64,000 bases of DNA, taken from contig NZ_JBEHWS010000002.1 in NCBI RefSeq assembly GCF_040239565.1, forward strand, positions 310,001 through 374,000, given 5' to 3'. Numbering within the stretch: the stretch's first letter is position 1; each line of letters starts with the position of its first letter. The DNA is from Fulvimarina sp040239565. GTDB lineage: Bacteria; Pseudomonadota; Alphaproteobacteria; Rhizobiales; Rhizobiaceae. The translations under genes were made by a program, and so were the position numbers. The notes under the pieces were generated by a model. It was not told where the DNA came from and did no database searches. It was given only the letters and a program-made list of their open reading frames with translations. Shown piece after piece: positions 35,950 through 44,904 of this stretch.

Positions 35950-36894
35950 ATGACATTCAACCGCCGTTCCGTGCTTTTCGCACTCGTGGCGTCTGCCTGC
36001 TTTTTCGCAACGCCCGTCTTTGCGCAGGATGCCGGCCTGATCGCCATCATCACGCCAAGCCATGATAACCCCTTCTTCAAGGCCGAAGCCGTCGGCGCGG
36101 AAAGCCGTGCGAAAGAACTCGGTTACGACACACTCGTGCTCGTCCATGACGACGATCCGAACAAGCAGTCGGAAATGTTCGATACGGCGATCGCCCGCGG
36201 CGCCAAGGCCATCATCCTCGACAATGCCGGTGCCGATGCTTCGGTCGCGCCCGTCCAGCGCGCCAAGGATGCCGGCATCCCGTCCTTCCTGATCGATCGC
36301 GAGATCAAGGTCAGCGACATCGCCGTCAGCCAGATCGTGTCGAACAACTACCAGGGCGCTCAGCTCGGCGCGGAGAAGTTCGTCGAGCTGATGGGCGAGG
36401 AAGGCCCTTATGTGGAGCTTCTCGGACGCGAGGCCGATACCAATGCCGGCATCCGATCCTCCGGCTATCACGATATCATCGACCAGTATCCGGATCTGGA
36501 AATGGTGGCGCAGCAGTCGGCGAACTGGTCGCAGACCGAGGCCTATTCGAAGATGGAGAGCATTCTTCAGGCCAATCCCGAGATCAAGGGCGTGATTTCA
36601 GGCAACGATACCATGGCGATGGGAGCCTGGGCGGCGCTTGAAGCGGCCGGGCGCACCGATGTCATCGTCGTCGGCTTCGACGGCTCGAACGACGTCCGCG
36701 ACTCCATCATGAACGGCGGGATCAAGGCGACCGTTCTGCAGCCGGCCTACCGTCAGGCCCAACTCGCCGTCGAGCAGGCCGATCAATACCTGAAGACCGG
36801 TGAGACCGGCCAGCCCGAAAAGCAGCTCATGGACTGCGTCCTCATCGATGCGGACAATGCGGAGAAGCTGGAAACCTTCGCACTCGCCGAGTAA
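35950..36894 (+). CDS. Sugar ABC transporter substrate-binding protein (likely D-apiose)
   Basis: The protein has 314 residues. A Sec signal peptide ends near ATPVFAQ. The mature part is a type I sugar-binding protein: LIAIITPSHDNPFFKAEAVGAE, KAIILDNAGADASVAPVQRA, SNNYQGAQLGAEKFVELMG, ISGNDTMAMGAWAALEA and VVGFDGSNDVRDSI. GGGAGGAA lies before ATG 35950; an in-frame start at 35902 is not needed. With the DUF2291 gene, ATPase and permease it forms a ribose-type importer. apsD and apnL directly after it make D-apiose the most likely ligand (inference from context). Confidence 0.93.
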   Translation: MTFNRRSVLFALVASACFFATPVFAQDAGLIAIITPSHDNPFFKAEAVGAESRAKELGYDTLVLVHDDDPNKQSEMFDTAIARGAKAIILDNAGADASVAPVQRAKDAGIPSFLIDREIKVSDIAVSQIVSNNYQGAQLGAEKFVELMGEEGPYVELLGREADTNAGIRSSGYHDIIDQYPDLEMVAQQSANWSQTEAYSKMESILQANPEIKGVISGNDTMAMGAWAALEAAGRTDVIVVGFDGSNDVRDSIMNGGIKATVLQPAYRQAQLAVEQADQYLKTGETGQPEKQLMDCVLIDADNAEKLETFALAE

Positions 36895-36969
36895 GCGTCA
36901 GGCCGACGTGATCGAGAACGCCCGGTGCTCCAACGCACCGGGCGGATGTCGATAGAGGGAGTGATCGAC

Positions 36970-37617
36970 ATGGGACGGGCATTTCTGCGGATCGTCTGCG
37001 TCATAGCAGCGCTCACGCCACTTTCGGGCTTCACGATCGTCTGGGACGAGCCGCAACCCGCCGATGGCGCGGCGCCTGTCGCAACGACGGACGAAGAGCG
37101 GATGAACGCCTACGCCGCCGAAGTGTGGGACGCACAAGTGCTTCCCGTTGTTTCGGAGCATGTGGTGCCGCTCACCAAGCTGAGAAGCGCGCTCGCATCG
37201 AATACCGACGAGACAGGCAAAGAGTTCGGGCTTCGTCCGAAAGGCGAGGCCAACCCCTGGAATTTCGTCGTGTCCGGCGAGGGACAAGTCTTGAAATCCA
37301 AGCTAGACAGCCGCGCGGCCAAGCTTGAGGTCGATACCGATGGCGACGGCAAGGGCGACGTGACGCTGCAACTCGGACCGATCATCCGGGGAACTGCGAT
37401 CCGCGATGCGATGCCATTCATCAGCTTCACCGACTTTCGCGACCAGATCGAATTCGCCAAGCTCGCGAACGGGCTGAACGGCGAGGCTCACGCGCATATC
37501 CAGATGCCGCAGGAAGACCCGATCGGCAAGTCGGTCTCCTTCGTAGGCGTCTTTACCCTGCGGGGCAGCGCCGAGTCCGTCGAACTCGTTCCGATCGAGT
37601 TCGAGATCGGAGCCTGA
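36970..37617 (+). CDS. DUF2291 family protein, lipobox cysteine missing
   Basis: The protein has 215 residues. DUF2291 proteins usually sit in sugar ABC operons and are predicted lipoproteins. Here the N-terminus is RAFLRIVCVIAALTPLSGFTIVWDE: the expected LSGC lipobox reads LSGF, so lipid attachment should not occur and the segment would be a plain signal or anchor. The rest fits the family (YAAEVWDAQVLPVV, NPWNFVVSGEGQV, RGTAIRDAMPFISFTDFRDQIEFA). GAGGGAG precedes ATG 36970. Its role is thought to be accessory to the importer; the biochemical function is unknown. Confidence 0.88.
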   Translation: MGRAFLRIVCVIAALTPLSGFTIVWDEPQPADGAAPVATTDEERMNAYAAEVWDAQVLPVVSEHVVPLTKLRSALASNTDETGKEFGLRPKGEANPWNFVVSGEGQVLKSKLDSRAAKLEVDTDGDGKGDVTLQLGPIIRGTAIRDAMPFISFTDFRDQIEFAKLANGLNGEAHAHIQMPQEDPIGKSVSFVGVFTLRGSAESVELVPIEFEIGA

Positions 37618-37619
37618 AA

Positions 37620-39185
37620 ATGGCGCAGCACCAACACACGATCGGGCTGACGATCCGCGGTGGCACCAAGATCTATCCCGGCACAGTCGCGCTCGACAAC
37701 GTGGACTTCGACCTCCGGATGGGCGCCGTCAACGTGCTAGTCGGAGAGAACGGGGCCGGCAAATCGACGATGATGAAAGTCATCGCGGGGGTCGAACGGC
37801 TGACCAAGGGTACGATCGCCATGGATGGGCGGGAGGTCGAGTTCCGCTCGACCGACGACGCGGCGAAGCACGGCATCGGCATCGTCTTCCAGGAGCTCAA
37901 TCTCTTTCCCAACCTGTCTGTCTCGGACAACATCTTCATGGCGCGCGAGAAGACACGCGCCGGCATCGATATCGACGCGAAAGCCCAGCGCGAGGCCACA
38001 CGCGCGCTGATGCGGCGGCTCGAACATGACATCGATCCCGACGCGCTGGTCGGCGAACTCAAGGTCGGTCAGCAGCAGATCGTCGAAATCGCCAAGAGCC
38101 TTGCCCAGGACGCCAACATCCTGATCCTGGACGAGCCGACCTCCGCGCTGTCGTCGAGCGAGGTGGAGATCCTTTTCCGGGTGATCGACGATCTGCGTGA
38201 GAGCGGAGTCGGTATCGTCTACATCTCCCACCGTCTTGAGGAGCTGATCCGCATCGGGGACTACATCACTGTCTTGCGAGACGGCGTCATCACCGGCGCG
38301 CAGTCGATGGACGGGGTAGATATCGCCTGGATCGTCAGGAACATGATCGGCGACGCCTCGAAAGACTACGCGAAGAACGACGAGCACGCGTTCGGTCCGG
38401 AAATCTTTCGGGCCGAGAACATTACCATGCCTCGGGCAAGCGGCGGCTACGCGGTCCGCGACGTGAGCTTTTCCCTCAGGGCGGGCGAGATCCTGGGCAT
38501 CTACGGCCTGATGGGCGCCGGACGCTCAGAACTTCTCGAATGCATCATCGGCGGCGCGACGCATTATACCGGCACGATTCACGTCGAGGGCAAACTGCTG
38601 AAGACGCGCAGCGTCTCCGGGAGGATCGATCGCGGCATCGCGTTGATCCCGGAAGACCGCAAGGCGGACGGTCTCGTCCAGATCCTCTCGATCCGCGAGA
38701 ACATGACACTTTCGAGCCTCGGCGCGTTCACGCGCGGCATCCACATGTCGCTCAAGAGCGAGGCCCGGAACGTCGCGGATTACATCCGCCGCATGACCGT
38801 AAAGGTCGCATCGCCCGAACACGAGGTCTCTTCGCTGTCTGGAGGCAACCAGCAGAAGGTCGTCATCTCCAAGGCGCTGATGACGAACCCGAAGATCCTT
38901 CTGATGGACGAACCTTCGCGCGGCATCGACATCGGCGCCAAGGCAGAGGTCTTTCGCGTGATGCGCAAGCTCGCCGCCGAAGGCCTCGGCATTGTATTCG
39001 TGACCTCCGACCTCGACGAGGTGATGGCCCTGTCCGACCGCATCATCGTGATGTCGAACGGCCGGGTCGTCTCAGAATTCGATCGCGAGGATGCGACGGA
39101 AACCGCCCTGATCCAAGCCTCCGCACTCGGCCATGAACCCGATCCCAAGACTGCGACCGAAACGACGATGAGGAAAGCCTCCTGA
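37620..39185 (+). CDS. Sugar ABC transporter ATP-binding protein (two ATPase domains, RbsA-like)
   Basis: The protein has 521 residues with two ATPase domains. Domain 1: GENGAGKSTMMKVIAG (Walker A), VFQELNLFPNLSV, VGELKVGQQQIVEIAKSLAQ, LILDEPTSAL. Domain 2 has a degenerate Walker A (YGLMGAGRSELLECIIG) as usual for RbsA-type proteins, then VSSLSGGNQQKVVISKALM and LLMDEPSRGIDIGAK. It powers the ribose-type importer. It starts two bases after the DUF2291 stop and its TGA overlaps the permease ATG (TGATG). Confidence 0.94.
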   Translation: MAQHQHTIGLTIRGGTKIYPGTVALDNVDFDLRMGAVNVLVGENGAGKSTMMKVIAGVERLTKGTIAMDGREVEFRSTDDAAKHGIGIVFQELNLFPNLSVSDNIFMAREKTRAGIDIDAKAQREATRALMRRLEHDIDPDALVGELKVGQQQIVEIAKSLAQDANILILDEPTSALSSSEVEILFRVIDDLRESGVGIVYISHRLEELIRIGDYITVLRDGVITGAQSMDGVDIAWIVRNMIGDASKDYAKNDEHAFGPEIFRAENITMPRASGGYAVRDVSFSLRAGEILGIYGLMGAGRSELLECIIGGATHYTGTIHVEGKLLKTRSVSGRIDRGIALIPEDRKADGLVQILSIRENMTLSSLGAFTRGIHMSLKSEARNVADYIRRMTVKVASPEHEVSSLSGGNQQKVVISKALMTNPKILLMDEPSRGIDIGAKAEVFRVMRKLAAEGLGIVFVTSDLDEVMALSDRIIVMSNGRVVSEFDREDATETALIQASALGHEPDPKTATETTMRKAS

Positions 39186-40255
39186 TGACCGACCAGAGCA
39201 TCGCTTCGCCGTCCTCGCAGGGTTTCGACACGAGTTCGGCGCTCCTGATCCTTCTGAAGGCGCGGACCTTCATCGCCCTCATCCTGGTCTTCGCCTTCTT
39301 CGCGTTCGCCGCGCCGAATTTCCTGTCGACGGCGAACATGATCATCATGTCGAAGCACGTGGCGCTGAATGCGTTTCTCGCCATCGGCATGACCTTCGTC
39401 ATCGTCTCGGGAGGCATCGACCTGTCCGTCGGCTCGATCGTCGGGCTCTGCGGCATGGTCGCCGGCTGGCTAATTTTGAATGGCGTCGATCTCGGGCTCG
39501 GCTTCACCATCCAGTTCAACACCTTGGAAATCTGCTTTCTCGTCGCGCTGGTCGGCATCACGGTCGGGGCGATCAACGCTTTCCTGATCACCAAGCTCAA
39601 CGTCGCGCCGTTCATCGCGACGCTCGGCACGCTTTACGTCGCGCGCGGGGCGGCGATGCTCTCGTCCGACGGGCGCACCTTTCCGAACCTCACCGGCGAT
39701 CCGGCCTATGGCTCCGACACGTTCCGATGGATCGGCGCGGGCGACATCCTCGGCATCCCCGTCTCGATCCTGATGCTGATCGTCGTGGGCTTCGGTGCTG
39801 CCTACATCGCCAAACGCACGCCGCTCGGACGCTACATCTACGCCGTCGGCGGAAATGAGAAGGCCGCCGCGCTCTCCGGCGTGAAGGTCAACCGGGTCAA
39901 GTATTTCGTCTATATGTTTTCGGGCTTCTGCGCAGCTCTCGTCGGCATCATCGTCGCCTCGCAGCTGGTCGCGTCCCATCCGGCGACCGGCGAAACCTTC
40001 GAGCTGAACGCCATTGCCGCAGCCGTCCTCGGCGGTACGTCGATGTCAGGTGGCCGGGGCCGGATCGCCGGCACGATCGTCGGGGCGTTCGTCATCGGCG
40101 TCTTGTCCGACGGCCTCGTCATGATGGGCGTCTCGGCCTTCTGGCAGACCGTGATCAAGGGCCTGGTGATCATCGCGGCGGTGGTGATCGATCAGGCACA
40201 GCAGCGCTTCGAGAGCCGCGTTGCCCTCAAGGCGCAGGCGGCGCTCGGCAAATGA
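39185..40255 (+). CDS. Sugar ABC transporter permease (RbsC-like)
   Basis: The protein has 356 residues with about ten membrane segments. RbsC-family blocks: FLAIGMTFVIVSGGIDLSVGSIVGL, INAFLITKLNVAPFIATLGTLYVARG, YIYAVGGNEKAAALSGVKVNRVKYFVYMFSG and LGGTSMSGGRGRIAGTIVGAF. It forms the homodimeric channel of the importer. It ends shortly before apsD; the whole set from the binding protein to apnL reads as one operon. Confidence 0.94.
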   Translation: MTDQSIASPSSQGFDTSSALLILLKARTFIALILVFAFFAFAAPNFLSTANMIIMSKHVALNAFLAIGMTFVIVSGGIDLSVGSIVGLCGMVAGWLILNGVDLGLGFTIQFNTLEICFLVALVGITVGAINAFLITKLNVAPFIATLGTLYVARGAAMLSSDGRTFPNLTGDPAYGSDTFRWIGAGDILGIPVSILMLIVVGFGAAYIAKRTPLGRYIYAVGGNEKAAALSGVKVNRVKYFVYMFSGFCAALVGIIVASQLVASHPATGETFELNAIAAAVLGGTSMSGGRGRIAGTIVGAFVIGVLSDGLVMMGVSAFWQTVIKGLVIIAAVVIDQAQQRFESRVALKAQAALGK

Positions 40256-40283
40256 GGATGCGGCGGCACTGAAGGAGACGACC

Positions 40284-41300
40284 ATGAAGGGCGCGTTGAT
40301 CGGGTGCGGGTTCTTCGCCCAGAACCAGCTTCACGCATGGGGCGAAATCGAGGGCGCGGAGATCGTTGCCATCTGCGACAGCGATCCGGCTCGGCTCGAA
40401 GAGACGGCGCAACGCTTCGGGATATCGCGCACCTATGCGGATGCTGCCGAACTGCTCAGGGCCGAGGCGCTCGATTTCGTCGATATCGCGACGACGGTGC
40501 CGAGCCATCGCCCGCTGGTAGAACTCGCGGCCGAGCACGGCGTCAATGTCATCTGTCAAAAGCCATTCGCCGAGACCATGACTGACGCCCGCGCCATGGT
40601 GGATGCGGTGGCCGAGGCAGGCCGCGTGCTTATGGTGCACGAGAACTTCCGCTGGCAGTCGGCGGTCCGGCGAGTGATCGAAACCGTTCGAAGCGGGGCG
40701 ATCGGCGAGCCGTTCTTCGGGCGGGTGACGTTTCGCTCCGGATACGACGTCTATAGCGGACAGCCCTATCTCGCCGAGGGCGAGCGATTCATCATCGAGG
40801 ATCTCGGCATCCATATTCTCGATATCGCCCGCGCGCTTTTCGGCGATGTCGAGCGGATCACGGCGACGACGCGGCGCGTCAATCCGGCGATCAAGGGCGA
40901 GGACGTCGCCACCATGCTGCTCGCCCATGAAGGTGGCGTCACCAGCGTGGTCGATTGCTCCTATGCGACAAGGCGCGAACCGGAGACCTTTCCGGAAAGC
41001 CTGATCGAAATCGACGGCACGAAAGGCACGCTGCGGCTTGACGCGGGCTACGAGCTCGTCGTGCAGGCCGGCGACGCAAACGTGTTCGACGTAAGCCCGC
41101 CCTTGCTTCCTTGGGCCGAGCGACCCTGGCACAACATCCAGGAGAGCGTGAAGATCATCCAGCAGCACTTCGTCGATTGCGTGCGGTCCGGGTCCGAACC
41201 GGAGACGTCCGGGTCCGACAATCTCAAGACCCTCGCTCTGGTCGAAGCGGCCTATCGTTCGGCGGAGCGCGGAGAAACCGTCAGGCTCTTGGAGATATGA
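40284..41300 (+). CDS. apsD: D-apiose dehydrogenase (Gfo/Idh/MocA family)
   Basis: The protein has 338 residues. Rossmann motif ALIGCGFFAQNQLHAWGEIEG (GxGxxxxxH/L), then VICQKPFAETMTDARAMV with the catalytic lysine of the EKP-type motif (here QKP), and a C-terminal substrate domain with FIIEDLGIHILDIARALFGDV, containing the Gfo/Idh DxxxH histidine. ApsD oxidises D-apiose to D-apionolactone with NAD. GAAGGAGACGACC precedes ATG 40284. The apnL start overlaps its stop (ATGA). The name rests on family plus its place between the importer and apnL. Confidence 0.82.
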   Translation: MKGALIGCGFFAQNQLHAWGEIEGAEIVAICDSDPARLEETAQRFGISRTYADAAELLRAEALDFVDIATTVPSHRPLVELAAEHGVNVICQKPFAETMTDARAMVDAVAEAGRVLMVHENFRWQSAVRRVIETVRSGAIGEPFFGRVTFRSGYDVYSGQPYLAEGERFIIEDLGIHILDIARALFGDVERITATTRRVNPAIKGEDVATMLLAHEGGVTSVVDCSYATRREPETFPESLIEIDGTKGTLRLDAGYELVVQAGDANVFDVSPPLLPWAERPWHNIQESVKIIQQHFVDCVRSGSEPETSGSDNLKTLALVEAAYRSAERGETVRLLEI

Positions 41301-43057
41301 CGACCGATCTCGACCTCTACGGCACGAGCGAGCCTGTCGCACCCGTCGAGATCGTTCGGATCGGTTCGGTTGCGTTCGAGCTTCAGGACGGGGCTGTCTC
41401 CTACCTTAGTGTCGATGGACACGAACTGATCCGCCGAATCGGATTTCTGGCGCGCGACCGCGACTGGGGAACCCTGTTTCCCGCCGTGGAGACGGTCGAG
41501 CGGATCGAGAACGGGAACAATTTTCGGCTTCACACAAAGCTGATTTTCGAGAACGACGGTGCGTGCCTGCGGGTCGATCTGCGCTTGAGCGTCGATGCCA
41601 GCGGCGCGGTGTTTGAGGCGACGGGACACGCCAGGGGAGCGTTCGAAACCAATCGCACCGGTTTTACGGTGCTTCATCCGATCGCCGGACAGCAAGGCGC
41701 GCCGATCGAGGTCGTCCACAGCGATGGGCGAACCGAAAACAGCGAGTTCCCCGAGAGGATCGCGCCCTGGCAGCCCTTCATGGACATTGCCGCAATCACC
41801 CACCAGGTCGGCGATATCACGTGTACCTGCCGTTTCGAGGGCGATGTCTTCGAGATGGAGGATCACCGCCAATGGGGCGATGCGTCCTTCAAAACCTATA
41901 ATCGTCCTCTCGCACGACCCTGGCCCTACCAGATCGCCGACGGAGAGACGGTCAGGCAGACCCTGCGTTTGCACTGGAAGAGGACGAACGAGACGGCCCA
42001 GCGGGAACCGGCATCCAATCCGGCGACGCCGAAATTTCCCCAGACCGCGGTCCTTCTCACCGCCGACCATGCAAGGCGGGCAGTCGGGCATCTGGCGCAC
42101 CTCGAATTCGTCTTGCCGCAACGCCTCTTGTGCCATGTGGATGCGACGCTCGGAGATGTGGCCGGGCAGTTCGCGGCATTTGCCGAATTGCAAAAGGCGG
42201 CGGGAGTGTTCGTCTACGATCTCGAACTGATCGGTGATTTCGGCTCCGATCCGACCATCGATCCGGCCGCGCCTCTTCAGCACTATGCCGATGCGATGCG
42301 TTGGGCCGGATTCGTCGCCGACAGCGTCATGTTATGCCCCGCGGTTGACCGCCAGTCGACGCCGCCGGGCTCGGAATGGCCACCCTGTCCGCCGCTCGAT
42401 GCGATCCACGACGCAGCCCGAAAGGCTTTCGCTTGTCCAATCATGGGCGGCGGAATGGCGAGCTTTTTCCCTGAACTCAATCGCAAGCGTCCGCCGATCG
42501 GTATGCTCGATTTCGTGAGCCATTCGCTTTGCCCGATCATCCATGATGCCAGCGACCGATCCATCATGGAGATGTTCGAGGCGATCCCGCATATCGCGAC
42601 CTCGGCGCGCGCGTTTCTGGGTGGCGCGGATTATCGGATCGGCCCGTCGACCATCGCCATGCGCCAGAACCCCTATGGCAGTCGGACAATTTCGAATCCC
42701 GATGGCCGCCGGATCGCGATGGCGCACGACGATCCCCGTCATCGGGCACGGTATGGCGCGGCTTACACGCTCGGACTGGCGGCCGCTCTCGCTCCCGCCG
42801 GCGTCACGGTCTGGACGCCGGCCGAACTCTACGGACCGCGCGGGCTCTTCGGCGATGACGGCCACCCGCATCCGCTGACCGAGGTCGTCGCAAGGCTGGC
42901 CCGCCAAGCCGGCAAGACCGTGCTTTCCTCTTCGACAACGAGTGGCGAGGCGGAGTTGCGGTTTGCTGACTTGCGCTTTCAAGCGAACCTCACGCACAGG
43001 CGCCAGAATGGACTAAACCCCTATGAATGGTTGTGCGAGGAGCGCGAAACCGACTAA
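41297..43057 (+). CDS. apnL: D-apionate lactonase
   Basis: The protein has 586 residues and no membrane segment or signal. It matches no common hydrolase pattern I can name; residues such as WGTLFPAVETVERIENG, GHARGAFETNRTGFTVLHPIAG, VFEMEDHRQWGDASFKTYNRPLA and AEFMPAGVTVWTPAELYGPRG-like C-terminal segments fit the large ApnL family that opens D-apionolactone to D-apionate. It overlaps apsD by four bases, which is the expected order for dehydrogenase then lactonase. The identification relies on size, context and family recall; an alternative is another sugar-lactone hydrolase. Confidence 0.75.
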   Translation: MTTDLDLYGTSEPVAPVEIVRIGSVAFELQDGAVSYLSVDGHELIRRIGFLARDRDWGTLFPAVETVERIENGNNFRLHTKLIFENDGACLRVDLRLSVDASGAVFEATGHARGAFETNRTGFTVLHPIAGQQGAPIEVVHSDGRTENSEFPERIAPWQPFMDIAAITHQVGDITCTCRFEGDVFEMEDHRQWGDASFKTYNRPLARPWPYQIADGETVRQTLRLHWKRTNETAQREPASNPATPKFPQTAVLLTADHARRAVGHLAHLEFVLPQRLLCHVDATLGDVAGQFAAFAELQKAAGVFVYDLELIGDFGSDPTIDPAAPLQHYADAMRWAGFVADSVMLCPAVDRQSTPPGSEWPPCPPLDAIHDAARKAFACPIMGGGMASFFPELNRKRPPIGMLDFVSHSLCPIIHDASDRSIMEMFEAIPHIATSARAFLGGADYRIGPSTIAMRQNPYGSRTISNPDGRRIAMAHDDPRHRARYGAAYTLGLAAALAPAGVTVWTPAELYGPRGLFGDDGHPHPLTEVVARLARQAGKTVLSSSTTSGEAELRFADLRFQANLTHRRQNGLNPYEWLCEERETD

Positions 43058-43089
43058 CCTTCGGCCTGATCACACGGGATATTTTGCGG

Positions 43090-43845
43090 ATGAACGAAAG
43101 GCCTGGCGTGGCGCTGACACTGGAGACGAACATTGCCGACGACAAGATCGTGCGCCGCAAACTGTCGGAACAGGTGCTGGACAAGCTCCGGGCGATGATC
43201 CGCACCGGGGACCTCAAAGCCGGAGACGCCATGCCGTCGGAACGCGCCCTCATGGAGCGGTTCGGTGTCGGACGCCCCGCCGTTCGCGAAGCGCTTCAGT
43301 CACTGCACAATTCCGGGCTGATCACGATCCAGCACGGAGAAAGAAGCCGCGTCAACGAGATCAATGCCAGCACCGTACTGGACCAGAGCGACGAGATCGC
43401 GCGCTTTCTCCTCAATTCCGTACCTTCCAATCTGGAGCATCTGAAGCAGGCGCGCCGCATGTTCGAACTCGGCATCGTCAGAGTGGCCGCTGAAAAAGCG
43501 ACCGAAGAGGACGTTGGCGCGCTTCGCAAGCTTGTCACCGACCAACGCTTGTTGTTCGGGACCGATCCGCTCCCGTTCATTACAGCCGACATGGCTTTCC
43601 ACGCGCGGATTGCCGAGATCGTCGGCAATCCGATCATTTCCGCCGTATCGGTCGCAATGCTGCGCTGGCTTTTCGAATATCACACCACGCTTCTGCATTG
43701 GTCGGGCAATGAGGACGTGACGCTGGCCGAGCACGACCGAATCGTCGATTGCATTGCCGCCCACGACGTGGAGGGCGCAGTCGCCAATATGCGCGACCAC
43801 CTCGACCGCTCTCTAAGCCTCTACGCGCAGAACGAACTGCCGTAG
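43090..43845 (+). CDS. GntR/FCD family regulator, NanR-like
   Basis: The protein has 251 residues. The winged helix reads RRKLSEQVLDKLRAMIRTGDLKAGDAMPSERALMERFGVGRPAVREALQSLHNSGLITIQHGERSRV, then an FCD domain (RRMFELGIVRVAAEKATEEDV, DMAFHARIAEIVGNPIISAV, AEHDRIVDCIAAHDVEGAVANMRDHL) with metal-binding histidines. It is close to NanR-named regulators of sugar-acid operons. It lies directly after apnL and probably controls the importer-apsD-apnL genes. ATG 43090 lacks a strong ribosome site; GTG 43108 is an alternative start. Confidence 0.88.
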   Translation: MNERPGVALTLETNIADDKIVRRKLSEQVLDKLRAMIRTGDLKAGDAMPSERALMERFGVGRPAVREALQSLHNSGLITIQHGERSRVNEINASTVLDQSDEIARFLLNSVPSNLEHLKQARRMFELGIVRVAAEKATEEDVGALRKLVTDQRLLFGTDPLPFITADMAFHARIAEIVGNPIISAVSVAMLRWLFEYHTTLLHWSGNEDVTLAEHDRIVDCIAAHDVEGAVANMRDHLDRSLSLYAQNELP

Positions 43846-43850
43846 AACTT

Positions 43851-44059
43851 GCGTCGGCCGCCTTCTCCAGAAGCTGGGCGCGCCATTGGCCGATCTGGTT
43901 CTGACGGGCGTCATGCTGCTGCGAAAGTTCGGCGAGCGTTCATCGCGCTTGCGCGGGCCACGTATTCCGCTACCGCTCTTCACTCTCGCCCCGTAAGGCG
44001 GCAAGCGCCACCTTCGCCTTGAACGCCGGGCTGTGATTGCGGCGGGATCTCTTCGTCAT
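43851..44059 (-). pseudogene. IS3 family OrfA, N-terminal relic
   Basis: From ATG 44059 on the minus strand the frame reads MTKRSRRNHSPAFKAKVALA, then ALRGESEER and a stop. After about 30 unrelated bases with stops, TLAELSQQHDARQNQIGQWR and AQLLEKAA follow. This is the helix-turn-helix protein that opens many IS3 elements, interrupted by a short insertion and cut off after OrfA's first third. GGAGAGACG remains before the ATG. The relic is from a different IS3 subgroup than the one at 22.9-23.5 kb. Confidence 0.82.
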
Positions 44060-44121
44060 CGTCTCTCCTCGTCGCGGCCATCCTGGCTGACGTCAGGCAG
44101 ACAATCCACTTATCCCGCTGT

Positions 44122-44547
44122 TCAAAAATCCGAGGCAACCTCTACCCGGTCGAGGCACGCCGCATCGCGCCCGAAGCTGGTCAGCATCGACCTGACCGTC
44201 TCACGCGCGGGGGTTTCAAGCACCTGAGCCAGCCCGGTCTGCGAGCGCGCTGTCGCCTCGAACGCGCGCAACTGGTCCAGAAAGGAAATCAGAATGAGAT
44301 GGGGAGGGCGACCGGTGAAGCGGCTGCTCTTTAAGCTTTCGAGCATCGTGTTCGCAGCGGCGATGACCTCGTCGACGACGGCGCGCTTCTCGACGGACAA
44401 GTGGGCGTAGGTCGACCCGCAAAGGCTGCTGCTTCCCACTTCGTGTCCTATGTCCATCGCCGCCAACTTCCTCGAGCCCTCAGCGCAGATCACCCGGAAC
44501 TGCGCGACCGCCTGCTCGCCGATCAGGCAGGCATCGCGAACCGTCAT
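44122..44547 (-). CDS. Hypothetical protein
   Basis: From ATG 44547 the frame gives 141 residues, mostly helical and cytosolic: MTVRDACLIGEQAVAQFRVI, an acidic-basic middle and the segment PPHLILISFLDQLRAFEATAR. No family is recognised. A longer in-frame reading to 44739 adds low-quality sequence. It lies between an IS3 relic and the tRNA fragment, so it may be an island-edge or degenerate gene. Start and coding status are uncertain. Confidence 0.5.
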   Translation of the reverse strand: MTVRDACLIGEQAVAQFRVICAEGSRKLAAMDIGHEVGSSSLCGSTYAHLSVEKRAVVDEVIAAANTMLESLKSSRFTGRPPHLILISFLDQLRAFEATARSQTGLAQVLETPARETVRSMLTSFGRDAACLDRVEVASDF

Positions 44548-44821
44548 CGGTCCGAAGCTTGCGCGAACGAAGTCAGGGCAAGATCGGGCCGTCGAATCAT
44601 GGCTGAGAATACCGTGAAACTGCCGTGGCAAGCGTATCGAGAAGCGCCACCCGGAACCCGAGCGCGTCATGTGACGCGGACGTCGCACTCTCGGCTTCGG
44701 TTGCGATCCGCCTGGAACATGGGTTGGAACATTGACCACGACTCGATCCCTCGCAATGGGATCGGAGAAATTTCTCTATTAGCATCAATGATTTAGAAGC
44801 AGGCCTTTCGGAGGCTTGTCG

Positions 44822-44838
44822 TGGCGGAGAGGAAGGGA
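44822..44838 (-). other. Fragment matching the 3' end of a tRNA-Ser (candidate attachment site)
   Basis: Read on the minus strand the 17 bases are TCCCTTCCTCTCCGCCA, which matches the acceptor stem, part of the T arm and the CCA end of a bacterial tRNA-Ser. The rest of a tRNA is absent. Such displaced 3' ends remain at the far side of elements that integrate into tRNA genes. Orientation would place the element to the right, with the intact tRNA beyond the window. Confidence 0.45.
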
Positions 44839-44904
44839 CTCTCCCCCACAATAGCCGAAATCCCGCAAATCCAGCGATCGCCCGGAACGACCACAAAAAC
44901 CTGC

